The translations under genes and the position numbers were made by a program. Shown piece by piece: positions 1 to 10,116 of a stretch of DNA of 60,405 bases (the first letter of the stretch is position 1; each line of letters begins with the position of its first letter). The notes below the pieces were generated by a model. That model was given only the letters and a program-made list of their open reading frames with translations. It was not told the DNA's origin and made no database searches. The stretch spans positions 1-60,405 of the forward strand of contig JBBPSI010000154.1 of assembly GCA_038093515.1 (NCBI GenBank), read 5' to 3'. This stretch comes from Butyriboletus loyo (lineage: Eukaryota; Basidiomycota; Agaricomycetes; Boletales; Boletaceae).

Positions 1-128
1 CATTCTCCTGGGTCAGCAACCTTTTTTGAAATTCCTCCTTGCTGATCTTTTTCCATCCACTGCGCGAAGAGGGCGCGCAGGGTTTGGTCGTCGAATGTGG
101 GGGCATTGGAAGGTCCTGGATCTGACAT
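1..128 (-). CDS. gag: gag polyprotein, N-terminal fragment
   Basis: The frame opens with ATG at 126-128 on the minus strand and runs off the window edge. Its 42 residues align closely with the start of the full gag at 58336: both begin MSDPGPS and share a stretch around LRALFAQW and the GGISKKVADPGE segment. The copy here lacks a short Pro/Ala-rich insertion after residue 9. In Ty3/gypsy elements gag forms the virus-like particle shell. Only this N-terminal piece can be judged, so nothing can be said about an intact element. Confidence 0.85.
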   Translation of the reverse strand, partial: MSDPGPSNAPTFDDQTLRALFAQWMEKDQQGGISKKVADPGE

Positions 129-182
129 TCTTTTTTCACTGTCTATCGGGAAATCCTCTGAAGTTTCTGAACCCAGATTGTC

Positions 183-425
183 CTAATTCCAGGTTTGTTG
201 GTCCCACTCGTGATCGGAGAATTCACCGTCGCCTTGGGGATGCTGTATGGTAGGGAAGGAAAGTTTGGCGGTGAATTTGTTTCGGTTAAAGGATAGGGTA
301 ATGGTGTAAGGTTGGGTTTGTTTTGCGACGATTGTGTTAAAAACTTTAAGCGCGATTACGAGAGTGGTGACAAAAAGGATGTAGGCGGCGATTGTGGTGA
401 AGATGAATAGTCCAAAGTAGTTCAT
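183..425 (-). CDS. small membrane-spanning ORF in the leader of element A
   Basis: An 80-codon frame starts with ATG at 425 and ends 55 bp before the gag start. Residues about 4-28 are strongly hydrophobic (Phe, Ile, Leu, Val, Thr), which reads as one transmembrane helix. The rest is polar and ends in an acidic, Trp-containing tail. The leader of the related element at 57581-58335 lacks this block, although sequence on both sides aligns, so it was gained here or lost there. I recognise no family. It could be a real accessory protein, a captured host fragment, or chance. Confidence 0.4.
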   Translation of the reverse strand: MNYFGLFIFTTIAAYILFVTTLVIALKVFNTIVAKQTQPYTITLSFNRNKFTAKLSFPTIQHPQGDGEFSDHEWDQQTWN

Positions 426-1054
426 CGGCAAGATTTAATTTTCTTCGGCAAAAACCGGTTTTCTTCGGCAAAAAAAAAACAAAAAGCTACGAGATATAGT
501 CTTCCTTACTGTCCCCTATCTTCCAAAGGAACTCTGGGGAATTCTACAGCAAGTAGAACGAAAGAAATATTTTTTCGAACGGAGGTAGTATCTCCGACGA
601 AGTCTGGTTCGGTAATGAACCGAAACGGGTAAAGATTTTACTACGACTAATTGACAAATGATGAAGGATTTTTTCTTCTACCTCCCGTGTTACCACAGGG
701 ACTACTCGGAGAATTGCTCAGCCACAGGGATTTGGGGGTCCCTATGTCGCACTTCGCAAATCAGGCTCGACCCTGACGCGGACTAACAACTCCAAAGGGA
801 GCGTCTGAGAATGAATTTACAGGTGCTACTCCGAGACACAAAGACTGCTCTTCCGAGGAGCTCCCCTAAAGGCGCGGGGGTAAAACGAAAATGAAAACTG
901 GCGAACGCCCAGTGACGATCCTTAACCCTGGATTCCGGGTATGGTTTCCTAAGCGGAAAAGCTGCCCCTTCAAGTGGTAGCGTACTGGTATGTGCGTGGA
1001 AACGAAACTATCCCTGCCCTGGGAACCGGGTGTGTATCAGAAGCTTTAACCAAG

Positions 1055-1547
1055 TGTTATGACAACGAAGTTATCAAGGCACACGGGGTTCCGCAACTGT
1101 TGCAGTACTACACAAGTACTGGCGATGGTAATGAGGAATAGCTCAGACCTTAATCTCTCAACTGTTGCCAGCGAATAGACAAGTGGTTAAAGCTAGGGAA
1201 TCCTAGCCGCAACCACAAGCCCTTTTATATTACAAGGGAATGCGCACAGACCATGCAGTGCGTGAGACTAGTTACTATACATGTACATATGAAGAAGTCA
1301 CGAGTCGACGATGATGAGAAATAGAAGTCGACGGTGATCAAAAAGAAGAGAAGCAAACGGAGATTAAATACATGAGGCGTGATGTCATAGAGTCTGGGCC
1401 AGTCTGGACCATGACGTCATATGCTTAGTCAGCCTGTGGTCACATGTATAATCCCACGATCACGTGCGCTAAGTCACGTGACCTTTGAAAGAGAAATATG
1501 ACGAAGTCCGAACGCAAAAGATAGTTATAAGAGATACAATTATAACA
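1055..1547 (-). repeat. 5' LTR of element A (493 bp)
   Basis: On the minus strand the LTR begins TGTTAT at 1547 and ends ATAACA at 1055-1060, a six-base terminal inverted repeat of the TG...CA type. It aligns along its length with the LTR at 57061-57580 and with the fragment at 56879-57060. I could not recognise a standard tRNA primer-binding site just after the 3' end, so that boundary rests on the inverted termini and on agreement with the other copy. Confidence 0.8.
1223..1481 (-). promoter_or_regulatory. U3 promoter of LTR A: TATA box, CRE and E-box sites
   Basis: Read on the minus strand, a TATAAAA box lies at 1229-1223. Upstream are a perfect CRE palindrome TGACGTCA (1412-1419) and two CACGTG E-boxes (1461-1466 and 1475-1480). 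The same set in the same order is in the plus-strand LTR at 57136-57394. CRE and E-box sequences bind bZIP and bHLH factors in fungi; that they drive this LTR is inference. Confidence 0.55.
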
Positions 1548-2152
1548 TGGAGGACTGGAAGCATGTCATATGCTCAGATGAGACCAAAATCAATTGCATT
1601 GGATCAGATGGAAGGAAATGGGTGTGGAAAAGGGCAGGAGAGGGCCTAAGTGATAGGCTGGTGGTAGGTACAGTGAAATTTGGAGAAGGATTAGTGATAA
1701 TATGGGGTTGTATGATCTGGGAAGGAGTTTGAATGGCTTGCAAGATGGATGGTAAGATGGATACTAATCTTTATGTGCAGATCATGGAGGATGAACTCCT
1801 ACAAACCCTTCAGTATTATGGAAAAACTCCAGAGGACATTATCTTTCAGCAGGATAATGACCTCAAGCATACCAGCAGGAGAGCCAAGGAGTGGTTTGCT
1901 GACAATGGATTTGAGGTCATGGTGTGGCCTGCTCAGTCTCCAGATCTCAACCCCATAGAATATTTATGGTTTCTTCTCAAAAGAAGGCTAGCAGAGTATC
2001 CTGAGTCACCTAAGGGGGTTTTGGAGTTGTGGGAGCATGTACAGGCAGAGTGAGATAGGATTGGGACTGCACAGTGTCAGGAGTTGATTGAAAGTATGCC
2101 TAGAAGGATTCAGGAGGTGATTAAAGCCAAAGAAGGATATATTTCATACTAA
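1548..2152 (+). pseudogene. Tc1/mariner transposase, C-terminal half, decayed
   Basis: One frame running through two in-frame TGA codons (1730-1732, 2051-2053) encodes the catalytic half of a Tc1-type DDE transposase. Visible motifs are SDETKI (first catalytic Asp), QQDNDLKHTS (second Asp) and LNPIEYLW (catalytic Glu), followed by a C-terminal helix region ending at TAA 2150-2152. The second stop replaces what is probably a Trp codon. The N-terminal DNA-binding half is missing because retrotransposon A begins at 1547; it should lie left of the window. No terminal inverted repeat was identified downstream. With two stops and a split gene it cannot encode a working transposase. Confidence 0.85.
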
Positions 2153-2493
2153 TTTAGATACCCTTGATATTAGCAACAAAACTGTTGCAATGAGTACCCT
2201 TGCTTAATTGGTGAATATCTCCTGATATAGAATGAATTACATAAGCAATGTATATATTTTTGGAAAGCCCTTGATTATGGTGTTCTGCTATGGGTAGGTT
2301 TAGGAGGTTTGCCCCTAGTGGTTCTTGAGTTATTAGCTTAACAATCAAAATGTTGCCAACATTGCAAGGTTGCCCACTGTACACCACCAGATCTGATTCC
2401 CACAGACCACAGTAGTGGGGGAGGGTTTTCTTAGCAGGAAACATGTACTTACTATTCAGAGTTAACTTTCTGCTCACCAATCGCTGCTCCAGG
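2153..2493. other. non-coding stretch between Tc1 remnant and SINE
   Basis: No convincing coding frame. It may include the 3' part of the Tc1 element, but I found no inverted terminal repeat. Confidence 0.5.
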
Positions 2494-2909
2494 CTCTCTG
2501 GTGGTTTCTTTTTTTTTTTTTTTTGAGAAAAAGAGAGGCACAACAGTGTATGGCAACTGCCTAGACTGGTTCCAGTACACATAGCACAAGATGTGTATCC
2601 CACCACTGAAGAGGCACTCAGGCTCAATTCAGTATGCAATAGCAGTGGTGTGAAATGTGGTCTGGGAATAACAATGCCACTCTCCAGGAGGAAATCCATT
2701 TATGGAGACATCATGTGAGGAGCCTTTGACATTAAGGACTCATGGAGTACTGTGGGACTAAACTGTCACACACTACCCACTAAAACCCCCTGGTGGTTGG
2801 TGTGGGAATTGAACCCACAACTCGTGACATGAGCCAGCATCTGCTGCAAAGACAGACCAGGGAAGGTGGCATATCCACTAAGCCACCAGACCCCCTCTCT
2901 GGTGGTTTC
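2494..2909 (-). mobile_element. tRNA-derived SINE with 15-bp target-site duplication
   Basis: The 15-mer CTCTCTGGTGGTTTC occurs at 2494-2508 and again at 2895-2909. The 386 bp between them have the layout of a SINE read on the minus strand: a tRNA-like head at 2894-2790 with pol III A and B boxes, an unrelated body, and a tail of 16 A (16 T at 2509-2524 on the plus strand) directly against the duplication. A perfect duplication of this length next to a poly(A) tail is the signature of LINE-type reverse transcription. The element makes no protein and would depend on a LINE partner elsewhere. The near-perfect flanks argue for a fairly recent insertion. Confidence 0.8.
2805..2885 (-). promoter_or_regulatory. 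internal pol III promoter (A and B boxes) of the SINE
   Basis: On the minus strand, TGGCTTAGTGG (2885-2875) fits the A-box consensus TRGCNNAGYNGG, and GGTTCAATTCC (2815-2805) fits the B-box consensus GGTTCRANNCC. A five-base stem closes around the B box as in a T arm, but the acceptor stem cannot be folded properly, so this is a tRNA-derived promoter and not a functional tRNA gene. Confidence 0.7.
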
Positions 2910-3240
2910 GACTGTTCGAGACCAACTCGCAACACTGTACACAAAATACGCCCGCACGTTCTCAAAATGATGGTTTTTCATAAAATAGAAGAGGAATGTA
3001 CATTTGGCCACCTACTCGGACCACGTCACGTCTATATCTATCGACAGGCCGGGCGTTCTCGTGGTCCCTACGGTATCGCCGCAGCACGGCGAACTCGCGG
3101 ATTAATGTTGATATTGATTCAGTATCATGCACACTCAAGTACTCTTTTTGTTAATGCACCTTCAGCATGGGTTGGTGAGATGCGTATATTCATTTCATAC
3201 AACGACATCCAGTGGAATCGCATCAACACATTTCATCGCT
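2910..3240. other. intergenic
   Basis: Nothing recognised. The open frames here have no recognisable domain and partly run into the SINE. Confidence 0.5.
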
Positions 3241-4088
3241 TTAGGAAAATGTAAATGTTTTAAGCTCAGTGCTCCTGACATCCGCAAATTCCTCCGTTCC
3301 CCAGTACTGTTTCACCCTCCCATCCGTGGTCACCTTTTCATAATGAGCAAAAATGTGTGGGTATTGCGCACGTTCGGCAGATCCAAGCGCATCACGCGCG
3401 GCAGCAAAAATAATACCAGCCAGAACAAGGTCGGCGAGGGTCAGAGTGTCCAATGCCACGTAACCAGAGGGACGCCCCGCAAGATACGACTCGAGGTAGG
3501 TGAGGGCACGAGCAAGGAGCTCAGCATTTTTATCAATAACCTAGAGCGAGCGCTTCAGATACCTGACCAGCATCAGCGGGGATTCTAGTCCTTACCTCGA
3601 GACTGAAAGGTTTAATGAAGCCGTAGATGAGACGTGTGATGTTCAGAGTTGGTACGCCGATCTCGTGTTCAGCAAAGTGCACCCATTGATCGACAGTCGC
3701 AGTTTCGTGCGCATTTGAACCCAACAGGCTCACTTTGGTCCCGATGCTACTCACTGGAACAGGTAAGTCCATGATAAGCGTCGACTGAACAAATCATTGG
3801 CCACTCACAATAGCGGGCAATCGGAGAACCTTCGACCAGCTTGAATCCATCCGTTCCCTCGAAGGCAGGGATCTTTCCATAGGGAAACTTGGCCGTAAAC
3901 TCCAAAGGTTTGTTCGTGAACGAACACTCAGGTTGTTCGAGGTCAAACTCATTCATGGTTGCAACACTGAGGATCTGGAACGAAAAAGTGAAAGTCAGCT
4001 TTGGCCCGAAGACGCAGATCGGTTGTGAACGTACGACTTTGGAATTATGTTGGCGGACGTTACCCCAGAGAGTTCCGACAGGAGTCAT
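3241..4088 (-). CDS. glutathione transferase of the eEF1B-gamma type
   Basis: Four exons, 4035-4088, 3809-3974, 3596-3753 and 3241-3540, join to 225 codons with GT-AG introns of 55-60 nt. The product starts MTPVGTLWG and has a thioredoxin-like GST domain (KFPYGKIPAFEG, then a GSPIARY motif that binds the gamma-Glu of glutathione) followed by a helical C-terminal GST domain (WVHFAEHEI; LTLADLVLAG). This matches the N-terminal GST portion of elongation factor 1B gamma. The protein ends after the GST fold and lacks the conserved C-terminal eEF1G domain. It is therefore probably a stand-alone GST of the fungal EFBgamma class rather than a translation factor subunit. A degenerate copy of its last exon lies at 4795-4910. 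Confidence 0.8.
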
Positions 4089-4619
4089 TTCGCTGCGTGA
4101 ATATTGAAGTTATCGAAAGAATGTTGAAGCAATCAGACGATGGGGGTCACAGTGGTCAAAGATGGGATCTCTTATATACGTTCGTGCATCGACTCCGACT
4201 GCACCACCAAACCTTACAGTCAGCAATCAAGTTGAATCAGCAATCCACGGTACCTTATCATATTTCGTAACAAAGGGGAGGAGTGGAAGTCTCAGGTCAA
4301 AGTGACTCAATCAGTGGTAATTCGACCCCACGATGGAGTCTGCTGAGTCAGTCAATGTCGACATTACCAATCCGCGACTCGCTAAGCAAAGAACCAGGTC
4401 GCGTATCAATGTTTCAACTGCGGGTCTGAATGACTCTTCCTACTAATCCCATCAGGAAACCGTGCCACATTATTGGCCGCAAGTGGCAAAAGTTGAACTT
4501 TGCTGTGCGTTGTTGGGGTTCGTTGAAGGCAGTGTTGTGATCCAACATCGCTGCGACACGATTCGGCGAACAGCACGTAAGCGGTGCGAAGGAAACGATC
4601 CGGGGCGCACAAGTGGGAG
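4089..4619. other. intergenic
   Basis: Upstream region of the GST gene. No coding frame with recognisable content. Confidence 0.5.
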
Positions 4620-4785
4620 ACGTGCTTATTGTCTCGCGGGTCGTTTTTCGCCGACCGCTCACCCTAGTGTTCGTGTTGGTGCGCAATTCGGAGGAACGTA
4701 CGGACGTGGACGTGGACGACGATGTGTCTGTTGCTGAGGAGGCAATTAAATAGTTGTTGAATTCGCCGGAGCGTGTATCACAACC
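4620..4785 (+). pseudogene. duplicated fragment of the SLP1-type SUN gene 3' end
   Basis: This segment is an inverted, diverged copy of about 12905-13070, the 3' coding end of the SUN-domain gene on the minus strand. Reading plus here gives the same order of features as the parent: an FRRPL stretch, a Ser-Glu-Glu pair, an Asp/Val-rich acidic run, then LNSPER, in one frame but with a stop (TAG) inside. The retained reading frame of the acidic run suggests the parent segment is truly coding. The copy is too short and broken to act as a gene. Confidence 0.65.
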
Positions 4786-4794
4786 GCAGGTACT

Positions 4795-4910
4795 ATTCAC
4801 CCTCTCACCGAGCAAAAGCGTATAAAACTGTGCACGTCCAGCGGCTCCAAGCGAGTCTGTAGAGTAGCGGAGACGACAAAGGAGTCGGCGAGGCTCAGAG
4901 TGTCCTGATG
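4795..4910 (-). pseudogene. degenerate copy of the GST last exon
   Basis: On the minus strand this aligns with 3345-3450 of the neighbouring GST gene: a DTLSLAD motif here against DTLTLAD there, then a run of similar length to the parent's HIFAHYEK region. The surrounding frame cannot be joined into a GST. It abuts the SUN fragment, so two unrelated gene pieces meet at about 4785-4795. Confidence 0.5.
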
Positions 4911-5308
4911 ATGATTCTTTACTTGTATGCATGACTGAGAACCGCAAAGTGCCGATGACTGAACAGATGATTAATATAGCGTGGGTGTGCGACAAACACA
5001 AGCGTTCAATTGGCTGCCCGGCACAAAGTCGAGCGTCCACGTCATCGCCGGCAAGCGTAATCGTCGCAGTCAACGCCTTGATTTCCTCTGTCAGCAAGGC
5101 ACTGCACGTTGTGGACCGTCAAGTAATCTGGTATGATCAATATTGCTGATCATGTTGCCGAGGATGAGCGTCACATAGCTGAGGTGAGTAGTACCGTGTT
5201 TGTCACTGTCTCAGGGGGTAGTTTAATTATATAAAAACCCCATGAAACTGCACTAACAGTTGCAATCCACCTGGTCATCCTCCGATCAACTTGAAACAAG
5301 ACAACCCA

Positions 5309-6946
5309 ATGACTCGTGTTACGACGAACCTTGGAGGAACGGCATCCAATGTCGTTGTTGGCAAAGTCGCCGTAAGTTCAAGGTCATTCCATCCATCTTT
5401 ACGACAGTCTCATCCGTTTCTGCGACAGCATGGTCTCATGACGATGACGCAAGTATCAAGGACTATCCCTTATTGCTCGCCTGTCTGACTAGAGCGTCCT
5501 GTAGATGGACCCCGGACCCTGTTCCCGATCAGCAATGCTTCGAAGCAATCAAAGCAGGTGTCGACGCGTTGCCCCCTGGAGCTAAAATGTTCCTCAACGG
5601 AGGTGAGTGGAAGTTGGTGACATGCTTGAGTTTGTCGTTGCAACCCTCGAACAGGAGCGTTTTACGGTCACAATTGGACCACCACGAATCTGGAAATGAT
5701 CGCTAGATTCTTCGAGAAGTATCCCGAGTACGTCGACAGGACATTTCTGTCTATCAAGGTTAGTCGGGGATAGCGGGCGTATCGCATATATTATATATCT
5801 GACGATGCTTTGCTTTGCTTTCCTAGGGAGGAATCTTGCCCGGCCAAGCACTTCCGGACGGCTCGTGAGCATTCTTGATCATGATGAATTTAAATAAGCG
5901 CTAGAGGGATTTTTAGCCCAGAGAATCTTGCTCGGAACGTTAATTTGGTGAACGAAAAGTTGAGAGGAACTAAGCGCCTCGACTTGTTCCAATGCGCCCG
6001 CGTCGACCCCAACGTTCCCGTGGAGGTATCCATCGCTGCGCTCGCGAAGCTCAAAAGCGAGGGAAAATTGGACCACATTGGCATGTCCGAATGCAGTGCA
6101 GAGACCCTTCGTCGCGGTCACAAGGTTCGCAGCAATTACGATCGTCATGTACGCGATTGAGCGCCTTCGTAGGTTCACCCCATCAGTGTCGTCGAGATCG
6201 AGGCCAGCCCGTTTTCATACGACCAACAGACACGCAATGGTTGGTTAGAATGTTTTAAACTTTGGAGACCGATCTCATCCTATCGTCCTAGTCATCGCGA
6301 CCGCGAAGGAGCTAGGCGTGGCAGTCGCGGCTTACTCGTAGGCTCACTCCGTTGAGATTTGCTCTGCATCTTTTGACGATGGTATAGGCCACTCGGAAGA
6401 GGTTTCTTAACCGGGCAGATCAAGAGACTCGAGGATATTCCTGGTACGTAACTTCGATGCATTCTTGAGGGTACGACAATTGACGTACCTTCTAGAGGGA
6501 GATATGCGCCGTCACATGCCTCGTTTCCAGGAAGAAGTAGGACCCGTGTCACACATCCACATCTACGCTTCTGATTCCTGTCACCCCCAGAACCTTGAGC
6601 ACAACTTTACTATCGTGGACGCATTGATCGAGCTTGCCAAGAAGAAGAACATCACCCCCGCACAGCTTTCTATCGCCTGGGTTGGCTCCCTCGGCGCACA
6701 CGTCATTCCGCTTCCGGGATCGTCGTACGTCCCAATTTCTACCACATGCATCCACTTTACGTTCCTGATCGTATGTACACATGCATATAACCACCCAGGC
6801 ACGTCAAACGTACCCTCGAGAACTCTGCAGGTGGTGATGTCGTGTTCACCGAGGCGGAACTACAGGAGATCAATCAGGTCATCGAGAACGCTGACGTGAA
6901 AGGGGCTAGATACCCCGAGTCGCATTCAAAGTACCTTTGGGCGTGA
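5309..6946 (+). CDS. aldo-keto reductase, pyridoxal reductase-like
   Basis: Twelve exons (5309-5371, 5429-5448, 5505-5602, 5655-5758, 5827-5864, 5905-6124, 6173-6239, 6292-6337, 6388-6443, 6496-6536, 6591-6724, 6799-6946) sum to 1035 nt, 344 residues. The product is a single-domain NADPH-dependent aldo-keto reductase barrel: FLNGGAFYGHN holds the active-site Tyr, then LDLFQCARVDP, IGMSECSAE, and near the C-terminus IPLPGSS with a Lys-Arg pair of the NADP site. The overall order and the N-x-G-x-FYG form match fungal pyridoxal reductases (Plr1 family), which reduce pyridoxal to pyridoxine; substrate is inferred from family only. Intron 2 has a GC-AG border (GCAAGT at 5449). Confidence 0.85.
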
Positions 6947-6989
6947 GAGTGCTTCGCCAGCGGCCTGGGCTGTCTGTTCCTGTTTCGCG

Positions 6990-7016
6990 CATAGGCATAG
7001 GCATAGGCATAGGCAT
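6990..7016. repeat. hexanucleotide microsatellite (CATAGG)n
   Basis: Four and a half perfect head-to-tail copies of a 6-bp unit, 45 bp after the aldo-keto reductase stop codon. Confidence 0.9.
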
Positions 7017-7551
7017 GTGTAAGATACGGAGTTTCAACGTTCGACGTTCAACAAGGCATCGGGTTGAGGAGTTCGAGCGTATCGCGATTTGTATGTATGC
7101 ATTCGACGTGATGCCCGGAATCAAATCACAAGTGTACGTAATGATCCTAGACGAGTTTTCAGTTTTGGTGATGGATGTCTGAGTTGGTTGGGAGTGATGA
7201 ATTTGTTGTCGTCGCGGCAGACCCACAATTGAACATGAGCGACCCGGGGGGGGAACCGGGGAAGGACTGGCTAAAGCTTGGCACCATCCGAGTCGAACCC
7301 AGAGTTTAGTACGTGCTACTATCGATGATTTGAGTCAGTGTTTCGATGATCACCGTACACATTGCCGAGAAATGATCGTCCAGCACTTTTTTCAGTGACG
7401 AGCCAGTGCGACCGAGCGGATCCGTTGCCGCCAGCAGGACCGAGATAAATAGACGAGTATCGATATGTATGTACAACACGCCGCGATGCTTACCACGACC
7501 CCCCCCCCCGTCCAGCATGTGACAACCACAGAGACTCGCTCGATCGCTCGC
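7017..7551. other. intergenic between convergent genes
   Basis: Lies between the 3' ends of the aldo-keto reductase and Alg6 genes. It holds a run of C near 7500 and a run of G near 7235. No gene seen. Confidence 0.5.
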
Positions 7552-10116
7552 TCACTTTTCCACCTCCACTTCCACCTCCACGCTCCCCGCACGCTTAGCC
7601 AGCCTCTGCAACGCTCTCCGTCTCGGGTCCTCATGGTCCTTATATCTCCCGCCAACGACGCCTGGACTTCTCTGCTGCCCGCTCGCATATCCCAAGCTGA
7701 CCGCACGCATACCCGTATATCGGCGGACACCCCCCTCGCCAGGCCACCGCCGCCCATCACGTGCACCACGCACACGCACACGCTCGTCCTCGCCGTCCTG
7801 CGCGCTCTCTTTTGCAAACTTGGTCTTGTTGTCGCTGTTGCTGTTGCTGTTGGCGCCCGAACCAGGTAGCCCGGCGATCGCCCAGCTGACTTGGATGCCG
7901 CGTTTGATGCTCCACAACCATATCAGCCCAAAGACGGGCGTGCTCACGAGGACGTTCAGAACAGGAAATAGGTCGGGGTAACGCGCGGGGGGTGTCATGA
8001 CTACCTCGAGGAGGTGTAAAAGGGTCATCGCTATGTTGACGGCCTGCAACAGTGCCTCGTCAATCAGCTCGGACAGAGAGACATGATGGTCTGAGGAGTC
8101 ACGCACGGTCGAGAGCAAGTGCACGAAAGAGTTGAACTGCACCCGGAAGGGGTTGTATCCTATGAGTCGGCACCAGAGTAAGAGCATCGCGATATATTGC
8201 ACGCCGAGACCATCTTTCTTCAACAATGGCCACATGCTGTGAGGATGAGGACTTGTGAGAATCATTGAGTAGAAAAATTAAAATAAATCCGACCTGAAGA
8301 CGCCGACAATGTTTCCAAGAGCGCCCCAGGCAAATACCTCTTCCCCGGGCGTCGCGCCGGAGAGAAGGAGGGTAAGGGGAAGGAGGGGCAATAAGATGGT
8401 CTTCTCGTGAACCTGAAACGAAAAAAGGAAAAATGACATCGAAGTCGTCAGAAGCGCGTAAGGGAGCAAAGGCAAAGTCGGGGTTTGTATTTGCGACCGC
8501 TGATCATTTGGAGGTGGGGAAGGTAGTTGGGTCTTGTAACCTCCCCATACAAGTCCAGCCACCGCAGGCAAAAACCCAAGAGCTGTGAGGGCTGCCGAGC
8601 CTTTGACGAGCAATGACTCCTTTCCATCAAATAAACGCTTCCATCTGAGGACAGTGACATTCGTGAAACACCAAAAGTTGGCGACCTTGTCCTCAAAAAG
8701 ACCACGGGAGAATGGGAAAATGCGTGTTATTGAGGCCTGAAGGGTGGAAACGGGAGAGAATGGAGGAAGGAAAGGTGCGAAGAGGATGAGGAAGGAAAGT
8801 GTGGTCACCAATGCTAGTCTGGTGAATAGTCGGAGTCTGATGGCTATGTCAGCACCACACAGCTGCCCACAAAACAGTGATCGTACCCTTCCCTAGACCC
8901 CAGAAAGATACATTTCCCGAGCAAATATGCTCCAATAGCAGGGGCATAGTAAAGAGACATTTGCTTAAAGCCCAGGCTGAGCACAAAGAAAACCGCTCCG
9001 ACTAGGTCAAACCCGACAGCGAACGCGTTGATTGCTAACAGCGTAAATCCTATGCCACGGGTTACATTACAATGCGCATTCGTAGGTATAACCGACGCAC
9101 CAAGCATCACTGAATTGTATTGAAAGTGACCAAAGTCGATGAGCAGGAGAGCGGGGTGAAATAGTAGCATAACAAATGCAGCGTGCTGTGGTTCAGATGA
9201 ATTGGAAGAAGGAATCTAAAAAAGCAAATATCGTACCTGCGTCCTCAAAGAACGTGTTGCCTGCCACGTCCGCGTGAATGCGTATAGTGCTGGAACGTAT
9301 ATGAGAGCGTCGAGTATAATCACGCTTGTACGCATGAATAACTGATTTCCGGGGGTTTCTATTCCGCGAGAAGCATCGAGAGCGAACCATGATGGGTCTA
9401 TCCATGATCCACTTTATGCAAGCCGGTTGAGATGAGTTGCACCCAAGAGGATTACTCGGTTACTGACATTTTCCCGCATATCCAAGACGCATAAGCTGTC
9501 AGTGGGGGATAATCGAGGCCCCAATATTGCAGGTCATAACGATACCACTGTTGAACAGGGAGATGGATAGTCAACTCCATCCAATGTCGCTGTGCCTCAT
9601 AATCACCGAACATTGGCGGAGTGGCATACCCTGGATGGTCGAGGCAGTCGATATCAAGAGTGGTAGAGTACGTGCGTGAATCAAGAACATACCCGAGTGA
9701 CCTCCCATACCTATGCACCACTTCACGTAGGTAGAGGCGGCAATTGCGCATGGCACTACCCATGCCTTCATGTTATGTTTATGCATCCAACGAACCCACC
9801 GTCTTACAGCTCCCTGATCTACTGCATCTTCGTTTTGAGCCCTCTGGAGAGCCGTGGCACGGGCATGTCTCTCCTGCTCCAACAGTACACCGAAGCTGAG
9901 TCGCCCGCTCGCGCTCGAAGGGAAGACGGATGGCGTGGACGAGGCAGCAGAAAGAGGTGAAATACAGCGTGCTTGCGCATCGCCATCGGGAAATGCACCC
10001 GCTTTAAGCCAAGGCAGACTCTCGGAGGTGTGTAACAAATGCCGACGAGGGACGGGCGACACGATTTCGGCGGGCTCAGCCACATCCGAGCTACAATACG
10101 GCGGGATGGTAAACAC
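7552..10116 (-). CDS. alg6: dolichyl-P-Glc:Man9GlcNAc2-PP-dolichol glucosyltransferase Alg6
   Basis: Exons 9693-10116, 9468-9630, 9237-9411, 8887-9185, 8294-8836 and 7552-8236 join in one frame (about 762 codons). Alg6 adds the first glucose to the lipid-linked oligosaccharide on the lumenal face of the ER. The GT57 signature is clear: PPMFGDYEAQRHWME, then LQYWGLDYPPLTAY, IDPSWFALDASRG, FLLIDFGHFQYN-type core, and VHEKTILLPLLP. Many hydrophobic segments give a multi-pass membrane protein. There is a Ser-rich N-terminal extension of roughly 100 residues and a basic, low-complexity C-terminal tail of about 100. The frame at 10116 opens with GTG and has a stop just upstream, so the true start is either a further 5' exon or an internal ATG near 9786; the 5' end is unsettled. 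Confidence 0.88.

Larger units (their letters stand above)
1..1547 (-). mobile_element. Ty3/gypsy LTR retrotransposon A, 5' part
   Basis: The element reads leftward and leaves the window at base 1. From its 5' end it shows an LTR (1547 down to 1055), a leader of about 0.93 kb, an extra short reading frame, and the first 42 codons of gag. LTR, leader and gag start are all recognisably related to the second element at 57061-60405, so they are one family, but they differ by many substitutions and by an extra block of about 240 bp in this copy's leader. It sits directly against a Tc1-type transposase at 1548, so it inserted into that older transposon. Its 3' LTR and target-site duplication lie outside the window. 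Confidence 0.9.

Noticed and set aside
2790..2894. A functional tRNA gene
   Set aside because: A and B boxes are present but the acceptor and anticodon arms do not fold; the poly(A) tail and flanking duplication show it is a SINE head.
2793..3254. 153-codon plus-strand frame starting inside the SINE
   Set aside because: Its first part is the SINE head read in antisense; no family features after that.
4414..5097. 227-codon minus-strand open frame
   Set aside because: It crosses the junction of two duplicated gene fragments, and the similar segments lie in other frames. It is a chance opening.
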